The position numbers were made by a program, and so were the translations under genes. The notes beneath the pieces were generated by a model. That model did no database searches, was not told the origin of the DNA, and was given only the letters and a program-made list of their open reading frames with translations. 64,000 nucleotides of DNA, taken from assembly GCA_009731375.1 (NCBI GenBank), contig BJOX01000300.1, positions 525,999 to 589,998 of the forward strand. Reading direction: 5' to 3'. Of the stretch, positions 9,745 to 41,439 are shown piece after piece. Every line of letters begins with the position of its first letter. Positions within the stretch are counted from its first letter, which is position 1. The DNA comes from Paulinella micropora (Eukaryota; Cercozoa; Imbricatea; Euglyphida).

Positions 9745-12438
9745 TTCCACCACCTCGAAACGATTACCTTGAGTAGTGTCCGGGTAGGATGACGTATCGG
9801 TCTCCGAGGCAGTGTTGTAGGCCTGAGCTCGACCGAAATTCGGGTTGGAGCTTGCCCACGAGCCTCCTCCTCCTCTGGGTGGGGGGGCTGGAGCTCGAAC
9901 AGCTCTCCCTCCATAAGGGGTATATCCCCGACCTCCTCCTCTTCCTCTCTGAGGGGTTCCCTGCCACCTCGAGGCTCCTCTCCATGTTCCTCGTCCTCGT
10001 CCTCCTCCTCCTCCTCCTCCTCCTCCTCCTGCTCCTGCTCCTCCTTCTCGTCCTCTTTGAGAGGCCTTTAAGTTCTTTTGTCTCTCCCTTTCCTCCTTCT
10101 TCTCCTTCATCCTCTTCATGTAGGTAATGATTGCCTCTCGTAACTCCTCATCATCACACATATTGGCATACCAACCTTCGTTCACAGCGGCAATCTGAAG
10201 CATATTGAAAAGGCCCGGTTCCTTGCCTTCCGTCCTGCTCAGAAAATTTGCCCTTGCTGTTGGGTTCTGCCTATCATGATTGAAAGAGCAGTCTCTGTTC
10301 TCCATCTGTGCCTTACACTGCAAGCCCGCGAACCACCTCCAACATGCGGTCTTCAGGTCTGGCTCTCTCTGTCTCTTCCAACCGGCAACTCTGTTTGTGT
10401 ACGTGGCTTGTGCGCCAACAGGTACACCGCCTGCCTGTGCCGTATGTGCCTCCGTGAGCGAGTCCATGTTTGAGCATGCACTCATCACTTCTTGAAACAG
10501 TGCTGACGGAGCAACGCTTTGAACCGTATTTTCGAACACGTGTGTCTCGAGGAAGTTCTTGGACTTCACTGAGCTAAACGTCGAGCATTGTTGTATGAGC
10601 TGAGTAAGCTTACTCGGGTTAACTGTGTGTAACGCCGAAAAGAAATAGAGGATGATCGACTTGCGGCCATAGAATAGCCCATAGGAGGAAACTACCTCCG
10701 TAAGGGTCGCCGCCAAGCCAACAGCACTCCTCAAACTCATCGCCACTGTCTCAAAGATTTCAAATCCTATGAGAGTACCAGTGCAGAGATGCTGGTATCC
10801 ATGAGATTGAAAATATGAAATGAGTGTGGCCACCGCCAGTTCACACTGAGCGTCTAGGCCTGTTGCATTGTTTCTCTTAATCTCCTCCTTCTTTCTCAAA
10901 AACTTGTACTGTGTCAGATCAAATCCCTCCGAGACTAGAGATTGGTCAAAAACAGTAACAAGGGCCTCGTATTCCTGCGTTTCGTCGCAAGGAAAAGCCT
11001 TCATGCAGGCATTGATCTCTTTGAGCTTGCTCAAAAGCGAAGCATCAGAGTCTTTGTCTGAGCTCGTCTTGGCATATAGCATGAGACTTGCCACTCCTCC
11101 TTTCTTCCCCTTGAAGGCATTTATGATGTTCTGTCTGTCCTTCTTCTCCGTGTTTGTGACCACCACCGTAGTTGAGCCCGAGGGTGCAGGGGCTGGTGGG
11201 GCAGGAGCTGGTGGGGTCAAATATGTCGGAGGGTGTGTCTTTGCACCACTCACTTTTGCTTTCATTCTTTCCAGTCTCATCGTCTTCTCGAACTCCTCAT
11301 TCTCTTTCGCCTTCTTCTTCTCAGATATCACCAGCTTTTGAGCATGAGTGATAAAGGCCACCAATTCAGAAGCAGATCTGAGAAAATTATATTTCTCCAC
11401 ATATTGGTCAACACCTGCTTTGTTGGCGACCGGTGGTGCGTTACTAAGTGATTTAAGGACAGAGTGATCCTTGGTAGGAATCCATCTCTTCCATGCCTCC
11501 TTGTGCAGTAACGCACCCATCAACAGTCTGATCTTGGTCAGAACTCTGTCGGTCTTCTCTAACTCATCAATCACAGGATGAGTTTCTCCTGCTGCCTTAA
11601 TGCTTTTTTCCATCTCTGCCTTCCCCTCCTCCAAGGCCTTTATTTCCATTGTAAAAAAATGAAATATGCCACTCGAGTTTTTCGAACCCAGATTGGTCTT
11701 CATTTTTGTTACATCGACTGCCTCCTGACCAGTCGCGAGGAATCTGGCCGTTGCTCTTGGGTTTGTGTACTGGAGGTAACCCTCACATCGTGGGCCGTAT
11801 GTACGTTCCCAAATCAGGGTTTGAGTGTACACCCCAAAGATAGCATCGAGTAATTCAAGGTGGGTGTGTGTGTCCCCAAACTTGATATGCTGTATCTTCT
11901 TTCTCTCTTCTGGATCAGAGACCAGTTTGCCGAGGAGCTGTGCTGTGTTTGATAATAGGATATAGACATCCTTTTTAGCACGACTTTTCTCTCTTCTTTG
12001 ATCCTGAGGGATCCACACATAGGTATCCTTCTCTACCCCCATCTTGTTATCAAACTCTTCTTTAGTGAGGTCATAGTGGTCTTGCACCCACTGTTGTTCC
12101 TCCACTGTGATCTCCTCTCCATCACTATGAATCAAGTCGATCATTTTTCGTCCTCCTCCTCCCGTGTAGGCAGGTGGTAAGGGATTACCATATGCTCCTC
12201 CTCCTCCCGTCTCTTCTTGTTCAAATCCTCCTTCATCTTCGTCTCCTCCATATCTTCCTTCATCATCCCAGCCCTCTTCTACTCCTCCTCCTACTCCTTC
12301 ATCTCCTCCTCCTCCTCCATTCAATCCTCCTCCTCCTCCTTCATTCAATCCTCTTCCTCCTCCTCCTCCTGCTTCTTCTTCTTCTCTTCTTTGATCTGCC
12401 TCCGAGAATTCACTCACTTCGGCGGTCTCTGTCGACAT
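9742..12438 (-). CDS. gag: Ty3/gypsy Gag polyprotein (898 aa)
   Basis: Structural protein that would form the particle and bind element RNA. The start at 12438 (MSTETAEV) follows the leader. The first 80 residues are acidic and glycine-rich. A long helical middle part (about 130-600) is the likely capsid region, with a Pro/Ala linker near 400-420. Around residue 690 is CWRWFAGLQC...DC-SFNH, a C-x8-C-x8-C-x3-H arrangement, i.e. a CCCH-type finger rather than the CCHC knuckle usual in Gag. A Lys/Glu-rich helix and an RGG/glycine-rich tail (about 785-860) follow and probably bind RNA. The ORF ends in UGA at 9742-9744, and pol continues in the same frame. Confidence 0.85.
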   Translation of the reverse strand: MSTETAEVSEFSEADQRREEEEAGGGGGRGLNEGGGGGLNGGGGGDEGVGGGVEEGWDDEGRYGGDEDEGGFEQEETGGGGAYGNPLPPAYTGGGGRKMIDLIHSDGEEITVEEQQWVQDHYDLTKEEFDNKMGVEKDTYVWIPQDQRREKSRAKKDVYILLSNTAQLLGKLVSDPEERKKIQHIKFGDTHTHLELLDAIFGVYTQTLIWERTYGPRCEGYLQYTNPRATARFLATGQEAVDVTKMKTNLGSKNSSGIFHFFTMEIKALEEGKAEMEKSIKAAGETHPVIDELEKTDRVLTKIRLLMGALLHKEAWKRWIPTKDHSVLKSLSNAPPVANKAGVDQYVEKYNFLRSASELVAFITHAQKLVISEKKKAKENEEFEKTMRLERMKAKVSGAKTHPPTYLTPPAPAPPAPAPSGSTTVVVTNTEKKDRQNIINAFKGKKGGVASLMLYAKTSSDKDSDASLLSKLKEINACMKAFPCDETQEYEALVTVFDQSLVSEGFDLTQYKFLRKKEEIKRNNATGLDAQCELAVATLISYFQSHGYQHLCTGTLIGFEIFETVAMSLRSAVGLAATLTEVVSSYGLFYGRKSIILYFFSALHTVNPSKLTQLIQQCSTFSSVKSKNFLETHVFENTVQSVAPSALFQEVMSACSNMDSLTEAHTAQAGGVPVGAQATYTNRVAGWKRQREPDLKTACWRWFAGLQCKAQMENRDCSFNHDRQNPTARANFLSRTEGKEPGLFNMLQIAAVNEGWYANMCDDEELREAIITYMKRMKEKKEERERQKNLKASQRGREGGAGAGGGGGGGGGGRGRGTWRGASRWQGTPQRGRGGGRGYTPYGGRAVRAPAPPPRGGGGSWASSNPNFGRAQAYNTASETDTSSYPDTTQGNRFEVVE

Positions 12439-13224
12439 GATGTCGTAGTAGTGATCAACAGGAGGACAGTGTCAGCTCCTATGTTTGGTTTTTGTTCGTT
12501 TGTGTTCTGTTCCTCCTTCAGTCGATTGACTAGTGAAGAGAGAAACTAATAGAGAGGGTAGGATAAGATTCCCTGTCCTCTATGAAACACTGTTTGTATG
12601 TTTGTTTTTGTTTGAGAAAAATAGTCTTTGAGACTTTCTCCGATTTCTTGTTCTCCTTACTCAGATTACTTTCTCCTCCTTCTTTTCTATATTGTATCTA
12701 GTATGAGGCACTTGGACCTACACACAGATAGTAATAGAGAAGCTAGAAAAGCTCTCCTTGAGAAGTCGACAGTCGGTCGGATAGGTTCTCAGACCTACAT
12801 TTAGAAAACGATCACAGATTTGCAAAAATGCTCTGACGTATGTGTGAGATAATGCAGATAAATGCACAAACTAGAAGGGTAGAGTGTTGTGCTCCTGTCC
12901 CTATGCTTGTTTGTGTTTTGTGTGTGTTCCTTCACTCTTCTGTCCACCTCCTTCTTCTTGGTCTCTGTGTGAGAACAGCAAGAACGACAGAGAGTTTGTA
13001 TCTGATGTCTCCTTGTGAGCACACAGATACTGATTGGGCTAGAGGGTACGAGACACCTGCTTGAGACCAATCAAATTATTTGTTTTGTGAAAGAGTTATG
13101 AGGGAGCTGTGTTGGAGTATTTGTTTTCGTCTGACGTCCCCGTGTGAGACAGGTCAGTGAAAATTCACTCTGTTGCCTGTGTGGCAAAGCAGAAAGAAAT
13201 CACCCTAGTGATGTGGACTCCAAA
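12439..13224 (-). other. Untranslated leader of Ty3/gypsy element
   Basis: About 790 bp between the 5' LTR and the gag ATG. The first bases hold the putative PBS. No long ORF is seen; it would contain packaging signals if typical. Confidence 0.6.
13205..13222 (-). other. Putative primer-binding site of Ty3/gypsy element
   Basis: Two bases after the 5' LTR the element sense strand reads TGGAGTCCACATCACTAG. The leading TGG complements a tRNA 3' CCA, at the usual PBS position. The tRNA species was not identified. Confidence 0.65.
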
Positions 13225-13461
13225 TGTAATGCCCCCAACGATAGCTCGTAAAAAGTCGGTAATACAACCAAACACAGTCCTCAAGAATGAGAATGATGTC
13301 TCGTTGTATTAGCTCAGTGAAGCCAAAAAGGAAAACGGGAACAGACCAGGAATAAAATAGCATCAGGTCCAATCCGGACAAATAATACTGAAAAACAAGC
13401 TGGTGCACCTGTCACCAGGAAAAGGTACTTTTTACCGGCTATCCGGGGGGTGATGCCTACA
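13225..13461 (-). repeat. 5' LTR of Ty3/gypsy element
   Basis: 237-bp partner of 2844-3080. Being upstream of gag in element orientation, it should carry the promoter for the element RNA. It is bounded by TG/CA dinucleotides. Confidence 0.95.
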
Positions 13462-13894
13462 TTTTAAGAACTGGAGAACTCACAACCTACGTTCCACACT
13501 TAATCGTAAGTTGCAACCAAGCCTGCCAAGAGTTCGAAATTACGTAAATAAACGAAGTGACCTCTCAGAGTCTACTATTTACTGGTATTTCACCTGCTCA
13601 CATAGAGTCAGGACTCGAAGCAGCCATAGTGTTCTATTAAGAGTTCGGCTCAGTTCGTTGTACCTGCCCACTTGAAGAGTTGTATACAAACGCACAGTAG
13701 AAGGCCCGTACTCTCCAACTTGAGCTAAGGATACTACCGACCAGATCGGAACATCATCCGGGTCATGCTATTATATACCGGGTGAGCCGGCATAATTAGG
13801 TTATTTTCAGAGTGCTTTGGAATTGGATGGATAAACACCCCGGCTTGATTTAAATAATATTTTTTAAATATAACCGACAAAATTGTATCCAAAC

Positions 13895-14052
13895 TCACAG
13901 AAATCATTTCTGAACGAAATCGAAAACAAGTTAGTGAAGTCGAAACGCTGTGCAGAGGAGAATCTATTATAATAATAACTGGCCGGTCAAAAAGCCTCAT
14001 AGTGAATTGTCAACGGTAAAGGTTTTAGCCGGTCGTTAAGGTGCTCAGTCTG
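13895..14052. repeat. Right terminal inverted repeat of R copy 1
   Basis: It runs from GAAATCATTTCTGAACGA to the terminal GGTGCTCAGTCTG. It is the inverted partner of 2438-2580 and is in the same orientation as 52156-52306. Confidence 0.75.
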
Positions 14053-14944
14053 ATACTTTGGCGGTTTGGGGTGTGGCGCTTAGTGACGTGTTCATTATTT
14101 TTTCTATTTATAATATATCTTTAATAAATTGAACTTAGACCCTCTCGCTACTAGATTGGTGGGAAGCGTAAGAGCAAAGATGCAAGAGGAATAAAACAAT
14201 GGAGCTTATCCGTACTAGTGGCAAGTATTCTATCATTAAGAGCCAGTTCACGGAAGTAGTGGGAAAAAATAACAGATTTGTGCTGGGACCCCAGATTTTC
14301 AGGGGCAAAGCCTGGTTTTGAGTGGAAAGCACCATAGGTTGGCTTGTTGCTATCTGAAAGTAAGATAGCAAGTGTTTACTTCTTCGGAGGTGCCCTGGTT
14401 CCCGAGAAATCATGGCTTTTGTCTCTGTCTCAGGAGGCTGCTGTGCCGAGGGGTCTTCAGACAGACCCTTGTTTCTCAGGAATTACTGCACTCCATGGCA
14501 TCTGGCTGCGGGATACATCCTCCCCAGTGGTGAGCAAGCCAACGACACCACCCTTGCCTTGGAAATCAGCCTTGCCCCCCTGGGTTCAACCAAAATTTCC
14601 CACTATTTACGTGAACTGGGTCTTAAAAGTTGATTAGTATATATATATATATATTACATATAATATATATATATATATACACACACACACATTTCTATAT
14701 ATACATAAACTAAATACCAACAGGCTGGTTATTCATACTGAATACTAAACTTGGTTTGCTTGGTGTTGAACAATTTGTTGAGTCACAAAAACAATGGATA
14801 ACTTTTGATTCTCATCAGCGGTAGCTTAATACAGCTCTTGACTTAATACAGTAAATAACATGAGACCTCATTGATGAAATCTACATGGATGAAATCTACT
14901 AACACAAAAAAATTGTCTACAATTCTAGGTTCATGTGCGCGCGG
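14053..14944. other. No firm gene; AT/CA microsatellite at 14638-14691
   Basis: A plus-strand frame at 14412-14633 (73 codons from ATG) looks mildly protein-like, but it has no recognisable domain and no supporting context. An (AT)n-(AC)n tract occupies 14638-14691. Otherwise nothing recognised. Confidence 0.4.
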
Positions 14945-15623
14945 CTACGAGCCGTCCGCGAGAGGAGACATGCGTTGCTTCCTAGGTCGGAGCACGGAGA
15001 CTGTTTCGTCACTATCTTGCTTCGATGCTAATGAAGGGCCAATCTTTTTGGCGACGGGTTCCACGTGCGCGCCCGTATTGTCCGTGTCATGCTGCCTGGG
15101 TGGGCAGGAGGTCCACCCCATCTGCTTCTTGAACCAGCGCCAGAGGTACATGCCAGACGCCCAGTCCCAGGTCTGCTCAGACAAAGGCCACACATATGGA
15201 TTGATCAGGATTTTCGTGTTAACACGCCATCCGTGACAATATTTATGTTTACAAATGCCGTATTAAAATGGATCAGCTTGCGCGCCCCCCCCCCCCGGCC
15301 CCCCGCCCTCTATTCCTCCCGTGAAATATATGTGATATTATTGTGTCGTACCGTGAACGCCACTACTTTGGCTCCTTTGACGAGTTTGCGCTCCACTGAT
15401 TCTTCGCCTTCGTCTTCTGCTGCACTCTCCGCCTGCACAGGACAAAGTGAGCAAATGTGTCTGCCGTTCACTTGCTGCTTGCTGTCGTGGGTGTGCTGGG
15501 GGGGGGGGGGGGGGGGGGGGGGTATCTCTCCANNNNNNNNNNGGAACGTGCCTGTTCCTGGTCTTGCGAAGTGCTGTCAGTGTCCTTGGACTCCTCCGGG
15601 GCCTCCTCCGGGGCCTCCTCCAT
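14945..15623 (-). CDS. Unknown three-exon gene, minus strand, crossing a scaffold gap
   Basis: Three exons fit together in phase 0. Exon c, 15623 down to the gap at 15542, starts MEEAPEEAPEESK and is acidic. Exon b is 15432-15352 (81 nt; acceptor TGTGCAG before it, donor GTACGA after it), with AEDEGEESVERKLVKGAKVV. Exon a is 15172-14945 (228 nt; acceptor CTGAGCAG), with TWDWASGMYLWRWFKKQ, ending at a stop after SPLADGS. Consistent acidic composition, open frames and matching splice sites support a real gene. The 15533-15542 Ns lie between exons c and b, so part of exon c may be missing. Product and role are not recognised; no signal peptide or membrane segment. Confidence 0.45.
15496..15542. 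repeat. G homopolymer next to a 10-N gap
   Basis: About 25 G residues end close to the N run at 15533-15542. The gap probably reflects failure to sequence a homopolymer. Confidence 0.8.
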
Positions 15624-15724
15624 CTAACATGGCACCAGCCTCTCTCTCTCTGTCTCTCCTTGCTGTAGATAGATAGATGGAGGCATTGGGAAAGAGATAG
15701 TTTTCAGTGTTCATGGTTTTCTGA

Positions 15725-16400
15725 GAAAAAGAGAAGAAGAAGAGAAGAAGAAGAAGGAGGGGGAGGAGGGGGAGGGGAGGAGGGAAGAAAGAAGAAAGAA
15801 GACAGAAGAAAGAAGAAAGAAGAAGAAGAAGACGAAGACGAAGACGAAGAAGAAGAAGAAGAAGAAGAAGAAGAAGAAGAAGAAGAAGAAGAAGAAGAAG
15901 AAGAAGAAGAAGAAGAAGAAGGAGAAGGAGAAGGAGAAGAAGAAGAAGAAGAAGAAGAAGAAGAAGAAGAAGAAGAAGAAGAAGAAGAAGGAAGAAAAAT
16001 GTAGTCTCAACACCCACGTGCCCACCCTCGGTATGAAATGACAAATCTGTGACAACCTATCTCCTTGACAAACAAACATAAAGAATAAAACAGATAGACT
16101 GCAGATGACGGGGGCCTCGGGGGTGTTTTCAGGGGGTGGAGTCTGACGGAGGAGGGAAGAGGTTGAGAGAAAGGGAGACAGGATGGGAGAGGAGAGAAAG
16201 GAGAGGGACAGGGGAAAAGAGATAAGAAGGGGGAGAGGAGACGAGGGGAGGAGAGGACAGGGGAAAAGAGATAAGAAGAGGGAGAGGAGACGAGGGGAGG
16301 AGAGGAGAGGAGAGGAGACGAGGAGGAGAGGAGAGGAGAGGAGACGAGGGGAGGAGAGGAGAGGAGAGGAGACGGTAGGAACGGAGGACAGGCACAAACA
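15725..16400. repeat. Purine-rich simple sequence, (GAA)n and (GGAGA)n
   Basis: A (GAA)n core lies at about 15790-15990, with GGAGAGGAGACGAGG-type repeats at about 16160-16375. Long homopolymeric Ser/Leu/Phe frames across it are artefacts of the repeat. Confidence 0.9.
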
Positions 16401-16411
16401 TGCAGGGCTAG

Positions 16412-16466
16412 GGAATATTTCAGCAGACTGATGGGTGTGGGAATATTTCAGCAGACTGATGGGTGT
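16412..16466. repeat. 28-bp tandem duplication upstream of the knottin-array gene
   Basis: The unit GGGAATATTTCAGCAGACTG plus ATGGGTGT occurs twice in a row. The rest of 16467-16931 is the 5' flank of the gene starting at 16932; I see no definite promoter motif there. Confidence 0.8.
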
Positions 16467-16931
16467 CCCAAATTAATTTACCGTCATTTGATAGGCAGCG
16501 AACATGGCGATAATGGCAGAAAAGAAAATCAAGAAGAATCGAAGTGGGCACATCGCCTCTTCGTCGTCGCTCTTCTGTAGGAGTCCTTCTAAGCTACTCT
16601 TCTACCTGCAGAAAATAAGGAAAATGGACTTGATGTGTGCGGTGGTTAAAGTCCAACGCACGGAAAATTTTCTTTGCGGCGCGCGGATCCTTTTGCCTTT
16701 AGTAATAAACGGGCGATCACTGCTAATTTCCTTGTTGCGGCACAAACTGGGTAGAATGCCGACCTCGGTGCCACTGAATGTTGAGAAATTGACGGAAAAA
16801 CGTTTGTGCTTTGGTGTATGTTTGTGGCAAGAGGTTAAAAAAGTGGTCGATGCGTTCCGTATTCCGTGTTGTGCTTTTTGGGTTTATTCTTGTGCTCTTT
16901 CATCGTCTCATAAACCCCTTGTTCCTAAAAC

Positions 16932-37482
<20,551 letters not shown>

Positions 37483-37689
37483 TAGTCTGCCCTGTTCTTG
37501 CATCTGTGCAGTAGCAAGCATGCTTTTCCAAGCATGTTCATAATCAATCAACCAATCCAGTCCATCTTTGCAAGCTGCGACTAGGGTATCGCATTGAAAC
37601 GGGTGGGAAGCAGATGAGGACTCTTGGTTCCTGCGTGCATGATTGAATTGCGGCTTTGTCTGAAAAAGCCATGTGGCGAAAAAAAACAA

Positions 37690-38450
<761 letters not shown>

Positions 38451-38785
38451 AACGAATTAAACAGAATAAAGAACGTACAGAGGAACTTGAAAACGAATAC
38501 TCAAAGACCGGAACACTCGCCCGGCAGTTCAATCCAAGTTATTTCCTCTTGAAAGACTATTGATTTAGTTGTTGAGATTCGATTTCCAAAACGAAGTAAG
38601 CTTACTAGTCTACGAAAACCAAGTCTGACTCAGTGACCAGTCAGTCACATGTCGGTTCTTGACTTATTAAAGTCATTAAGTCAGACAGTGGGACTGAAAT
38701 ATCGCACACTGACATCTTATTTCACTTCAACTGCGTATCTTTCACCGAATTAATATCGGCCCTAAATTATTGTAGTCTGAGTACG
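38451..38785. other. No gene seen
   Basis: AT-rich sequence between the A-rich tract and a Penelope-like fragment; no ORF or repeat recognised. Confidence 0.5.
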
Positions 38786-38915
38786 ACCAAATGTTTTTAG
38801 AACGTCTGACACCCCATATACAGTCGCTCAAGCATCATGTCTAGAGTATAAACAAGCGAAACGGGTATTCTAGAGCTTGAAGAACAAGAAGTGGACGTCA
38901 CCTGACAAACGTTTT
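38786..38915 (+). pseudogene. Degenerate Penelope-like RT fragment
   Basis: Matches 51208-51340 of the Penelope-like element, including TTTTTAGAACGTCTGACACC and CTAGAGCTTGAAG, with many substitutions and indels. It is a relic of a second, older copy. Confidence 0.8.
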
Positions 38916-38937
38916 TATTAATATTAATATATATTAT

Positions 38938-38983
38938 CAGACTGAGCACCTTAACGACCGGCCAAAACCTTTACCGTTGACAA
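38938..38983. repeat. Left terminal repeat of R copy 2 (short)
   Basis: 46 bp matching the first bases of the R terminal repeat, ending TTTACCGTTGACAA, then abruptly different sequence leading into the G element. Confidence 0.7.
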
Positions 38984-39061
38984 AGGTGTTTTGGCCCGCA
39001 GGGCATGTGTACCTGAAGCAGTAGGAGGGGGCGCCTACGCCAGCCACCGCGCTGGCGACCG

Positions 39062-39126
39062 CGTGCTTGCTTGCGTGTTTGCTTGCTTCATGCTTGCATG
39101 CTTGCATGCTTGCATGCTAGCATGCA
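39062..39126. repeat. Short (TTGCATGC)n repeat at the end of G copy B
   Basis: Several tandem GCTTGCATGC-type units at the 3' edge of the element, partly read by the terminal frame. Confidence 0.7.
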
Positions 39127-41247
39127 AACATTCCTCTACATCGTAAGGGTTCGATGACGAGCCTCGCTCGCCTGGAGTCGGAGCTCCCCATGCTTGGACG
39201 TCGAATCCAGCATGGATGTGATAGGTGTGAGGATACCCGATGCGATAGTTTAAAATTATTTTCCAGAGTTGCTGCTGGTGGGCGCGTAATAAAATGATAG
39301 GTCGAAGGTTCTGAGGTAAGTAATCTCTCAAATCGAAGGTCCCGGGTGCTCATCTCCAACCTGGTGTAGAAATGCAGGAGGTTGGTCTCTGTCCTTTTTT
39401 CCTTGAGATTGATCCATCGATGTCTGAATTTGCCATCGTGTCGGTAGGTGAGGTGGTCAGTGCCTGATTTCCACTGGCGTAGATGTCGTTGAGCTTGGCG
39501 TGACGGTTGCATACGGACAAGCGGGACTCCGTAGGGATAGCCGTGAAGGCGCTTGTCTCGGGAGTACGGATTAATGGTATCCGTCGAACATGGGACAGTA
39601 TGGGGGTGGGTGATGTACCACGTGGATCTCCCTGCTTCGTCGACGGCCTGTTTCGCTGGCGACGACCATGAGGAAGCATTGGGCGAGATATCACGGGACG
39701 TTATCATAACGTATCCAACGGAAGTTGCATGGGAATGAATCCATGATATTAATAGTGCCTGAGCTGGCCCTCCAGTTGTGTGCCTGCTGAAGATAGTCGC
39801 GAGTAGCGGCGTCGTCAAGCGTAACTGTTTCGGAGGATTTCGATATGCCCGCAGATTGTCCCTTGTAATGGCTGGGGTGGAAGAACGAGCCCAAAAACAG
39901 TTCATCTTTGTCGTCCGTGTAGTAAACCGTCAGACTACAGTTTTCGAAAAAACTGAGCGGCAGGTCGACAATGCAGTCGTAGTATCGCTCATGCATTGCA
40001 AGGATACCAAGAGTCGTGTCGGCCCTGCCGAGGTCGTAGTACTTGTCGTTGGCGACGATTTTGAGCCATATTGGATCATTACATGGGAGACGATGAAAGT
40101 AGTGTTGTAGAGCGAAACAGCGCTCTCGAGTTGGGAGTCAAAAAACACGGCGAATGTACAATGTCTCGAGCGTTACTGGGTCGAATTGCAGATGGCTAGG
40201 TTCGAGGTTCTCCATGCTGCACCACGGGAATAATAGTTCTCCCTGGAGGACGGCTGCCAAGGGAGTCGCACTAGGATTCGCTCCCACGAGCAGGCCGAGG
40301 TACGAAGATCGATATCCCCATGGGCGGAGATAGACATCAAAAGCCATTCCTTCTCGAAAGTATCGGATATCGCCGGTAGGTTCGATGCTGGGCCCAACTA
40401 GAGAGGTAGCGATGAGCTGGGCGGTATTTCTGCCGTTTTGCGGGCTGAAATGAAATATAATAGCAGTCTGTCTGCTCTGTTAAAACCGCTACATCATAGT
40501 AGCACCTTCTTGGATGTTGAAGATGTCTTCAAGTTTGGAAACCGTAGGTACACTAGAGCCACGACGGGTCATCAAAGGGGCCGATGCGACGCTCACACAG
40601 ACCAAGCACATGGCTTCGGTATTGATGACTCCGAGGGGGGTTTTGGTGCCGGCAATGAGGGCAAGGCCATGTGTAAAGTCATCAAAGGTCTCGGGATCCA
40701 TTTCGTGCGCATTATTGCGAGGGGGCAGTAATGCTGCATCAAGATGGTGGGGTGATTGCGGTCGAAGCCTCGGATGGCCTCATCGAACGGTTGGGTATCC
40801 GCATTATCCCATGACGTCTTCCCGTAGTCGCGGTTCTGTGTGAACGTAAATCTTGCTTTCACGGTCACATGGTAAACGGGTTTCGGAGGTGCTACCCCGC
40901 CGCAGAAAGGTTCGAACCAAAAGTGGCCCGGAAACGAAAGTGACAAAATCTGACGAAGGGTGAAGCCAGTTGTCTACTGATGCGAAGAGGGGTGGGGTTT
41001 CGAAAGGATCGAAACGGTAGCAGTCGTGCGGAATTGGTTGTGCCCTAAGGAGGTGGCGTTCCACTCTTGGGATCTTGGTTTGCACCATCGTCGTATCAGG
41101 CCACAAGCCTTGGTTGATGGTAAAGTGCTTAGGGATCCAGTAGCCAAGGTGACGGCAATGCGGGTGGGTGCCTGGAACCATTGTCATAGCCACTGTCGGG
41201 AAGTAAGTGGCGTAGACGTCCCGGACAATGTAAAATTCGCGATCCAT
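39117..41247 (-). pseudogene. G copy B unknown conserved domain, frameshifted
   Basis: Pieces in several frames (41247-40804, 40946-40593, 40397-40138, 39996-39691, 39905-39117) line up with the protein at 59153-61200: DVYATYFPTVAMTMVPGTHP, RPWGYRSSYLGLLVGANP, STDTINPYSRDKRLHGYPYG. The conservation of these blocks between two independent copies shows the region was coding. No known family recognised. Confidence 0.6.
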
Positions 41248-41439
41248 GCCTGGGGAGCCGTTGTCACGAAGGAAAGCGTTATGCCACAGTTGATGGCCTG
41301 TAAAGCCGGTGAATCCTTCATTGGGTCGGAGCTGGACGTAACGAGCAGCCGGAGGGGATAGCGGTGCTGGTGGACCGGAGTCATCGCATCCCTCTGTGCG
41401 AGGAGTCTTGGTTGTCCGATGCTAAGGCGGTCCACAGCG

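Larger units (their letters stand above)
2844..13461 (-). mobile_element. Full-length Ty3/gypsy LTR retrotransposon
   Basis: This is a complete element on the minus strand, 10,618 bp. In element order it has: 5' LTR (13461-13225), primer-binding site, a leader of about 790 bp, gag, pol (protease, RT, RNase H, integrase), a 3' non-coding segment, polypurine tract and 3' LTR (3080-2844). The two 237-bp LTRs differ at about two positions by eye. Both long ORFs are intact, so the insertion looks young. It interrupts element R. The flanks are TAAAA and AAACG in element sense, giving only a 3-bp A-tract as possible target duplication. RT-RH-IN order identifies Ty3/gypsy rather than copia. Confidence 0.93.
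2438..14052. mobile_element. Element R copy 1 (TIR element, about 1 kb without insertion), interrupted by Ty3/gypsy
   Basis: The outer segments 2438-2843 and 13462-14052 form one element of about 1 kb, bounded by long inverted repeats that start CAGACTGAGCACCTTAACGA. Reading 14052 to 13462 and then 2843 to 2438 on the minus strand matches 45945-46426 plus 52114-52306 of copy 2 across the gypsy insertion point, so the gypsy element sits inside R. No ORF remains in the R part. It is probably a non-autonomous DNA transposon or foldback element. Target-site duplication is not clear; 'TATC' or 'TA' next to some termini is only suggestive. Confidence 0.7.

Noticed and set aside
10868-11341. 157-codon plus-strand ORF opposite gag
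   Set aside because: Antisense shadow of the gypsy gag ORF; same for other plus-strand frames within 3928-12438.
14412-14633. 73-codon frame with a mildly protein-like sequence
   Set aside because: No recognisable motif, no clear upstream exon and no second copy; noted only as a weak possibility.
15577-16397. Long Leu/Phe/Ser ORFs on the minus strand
   Set aside because: Translations of (GAA)n and GA-rich repeats; no real coding signal.
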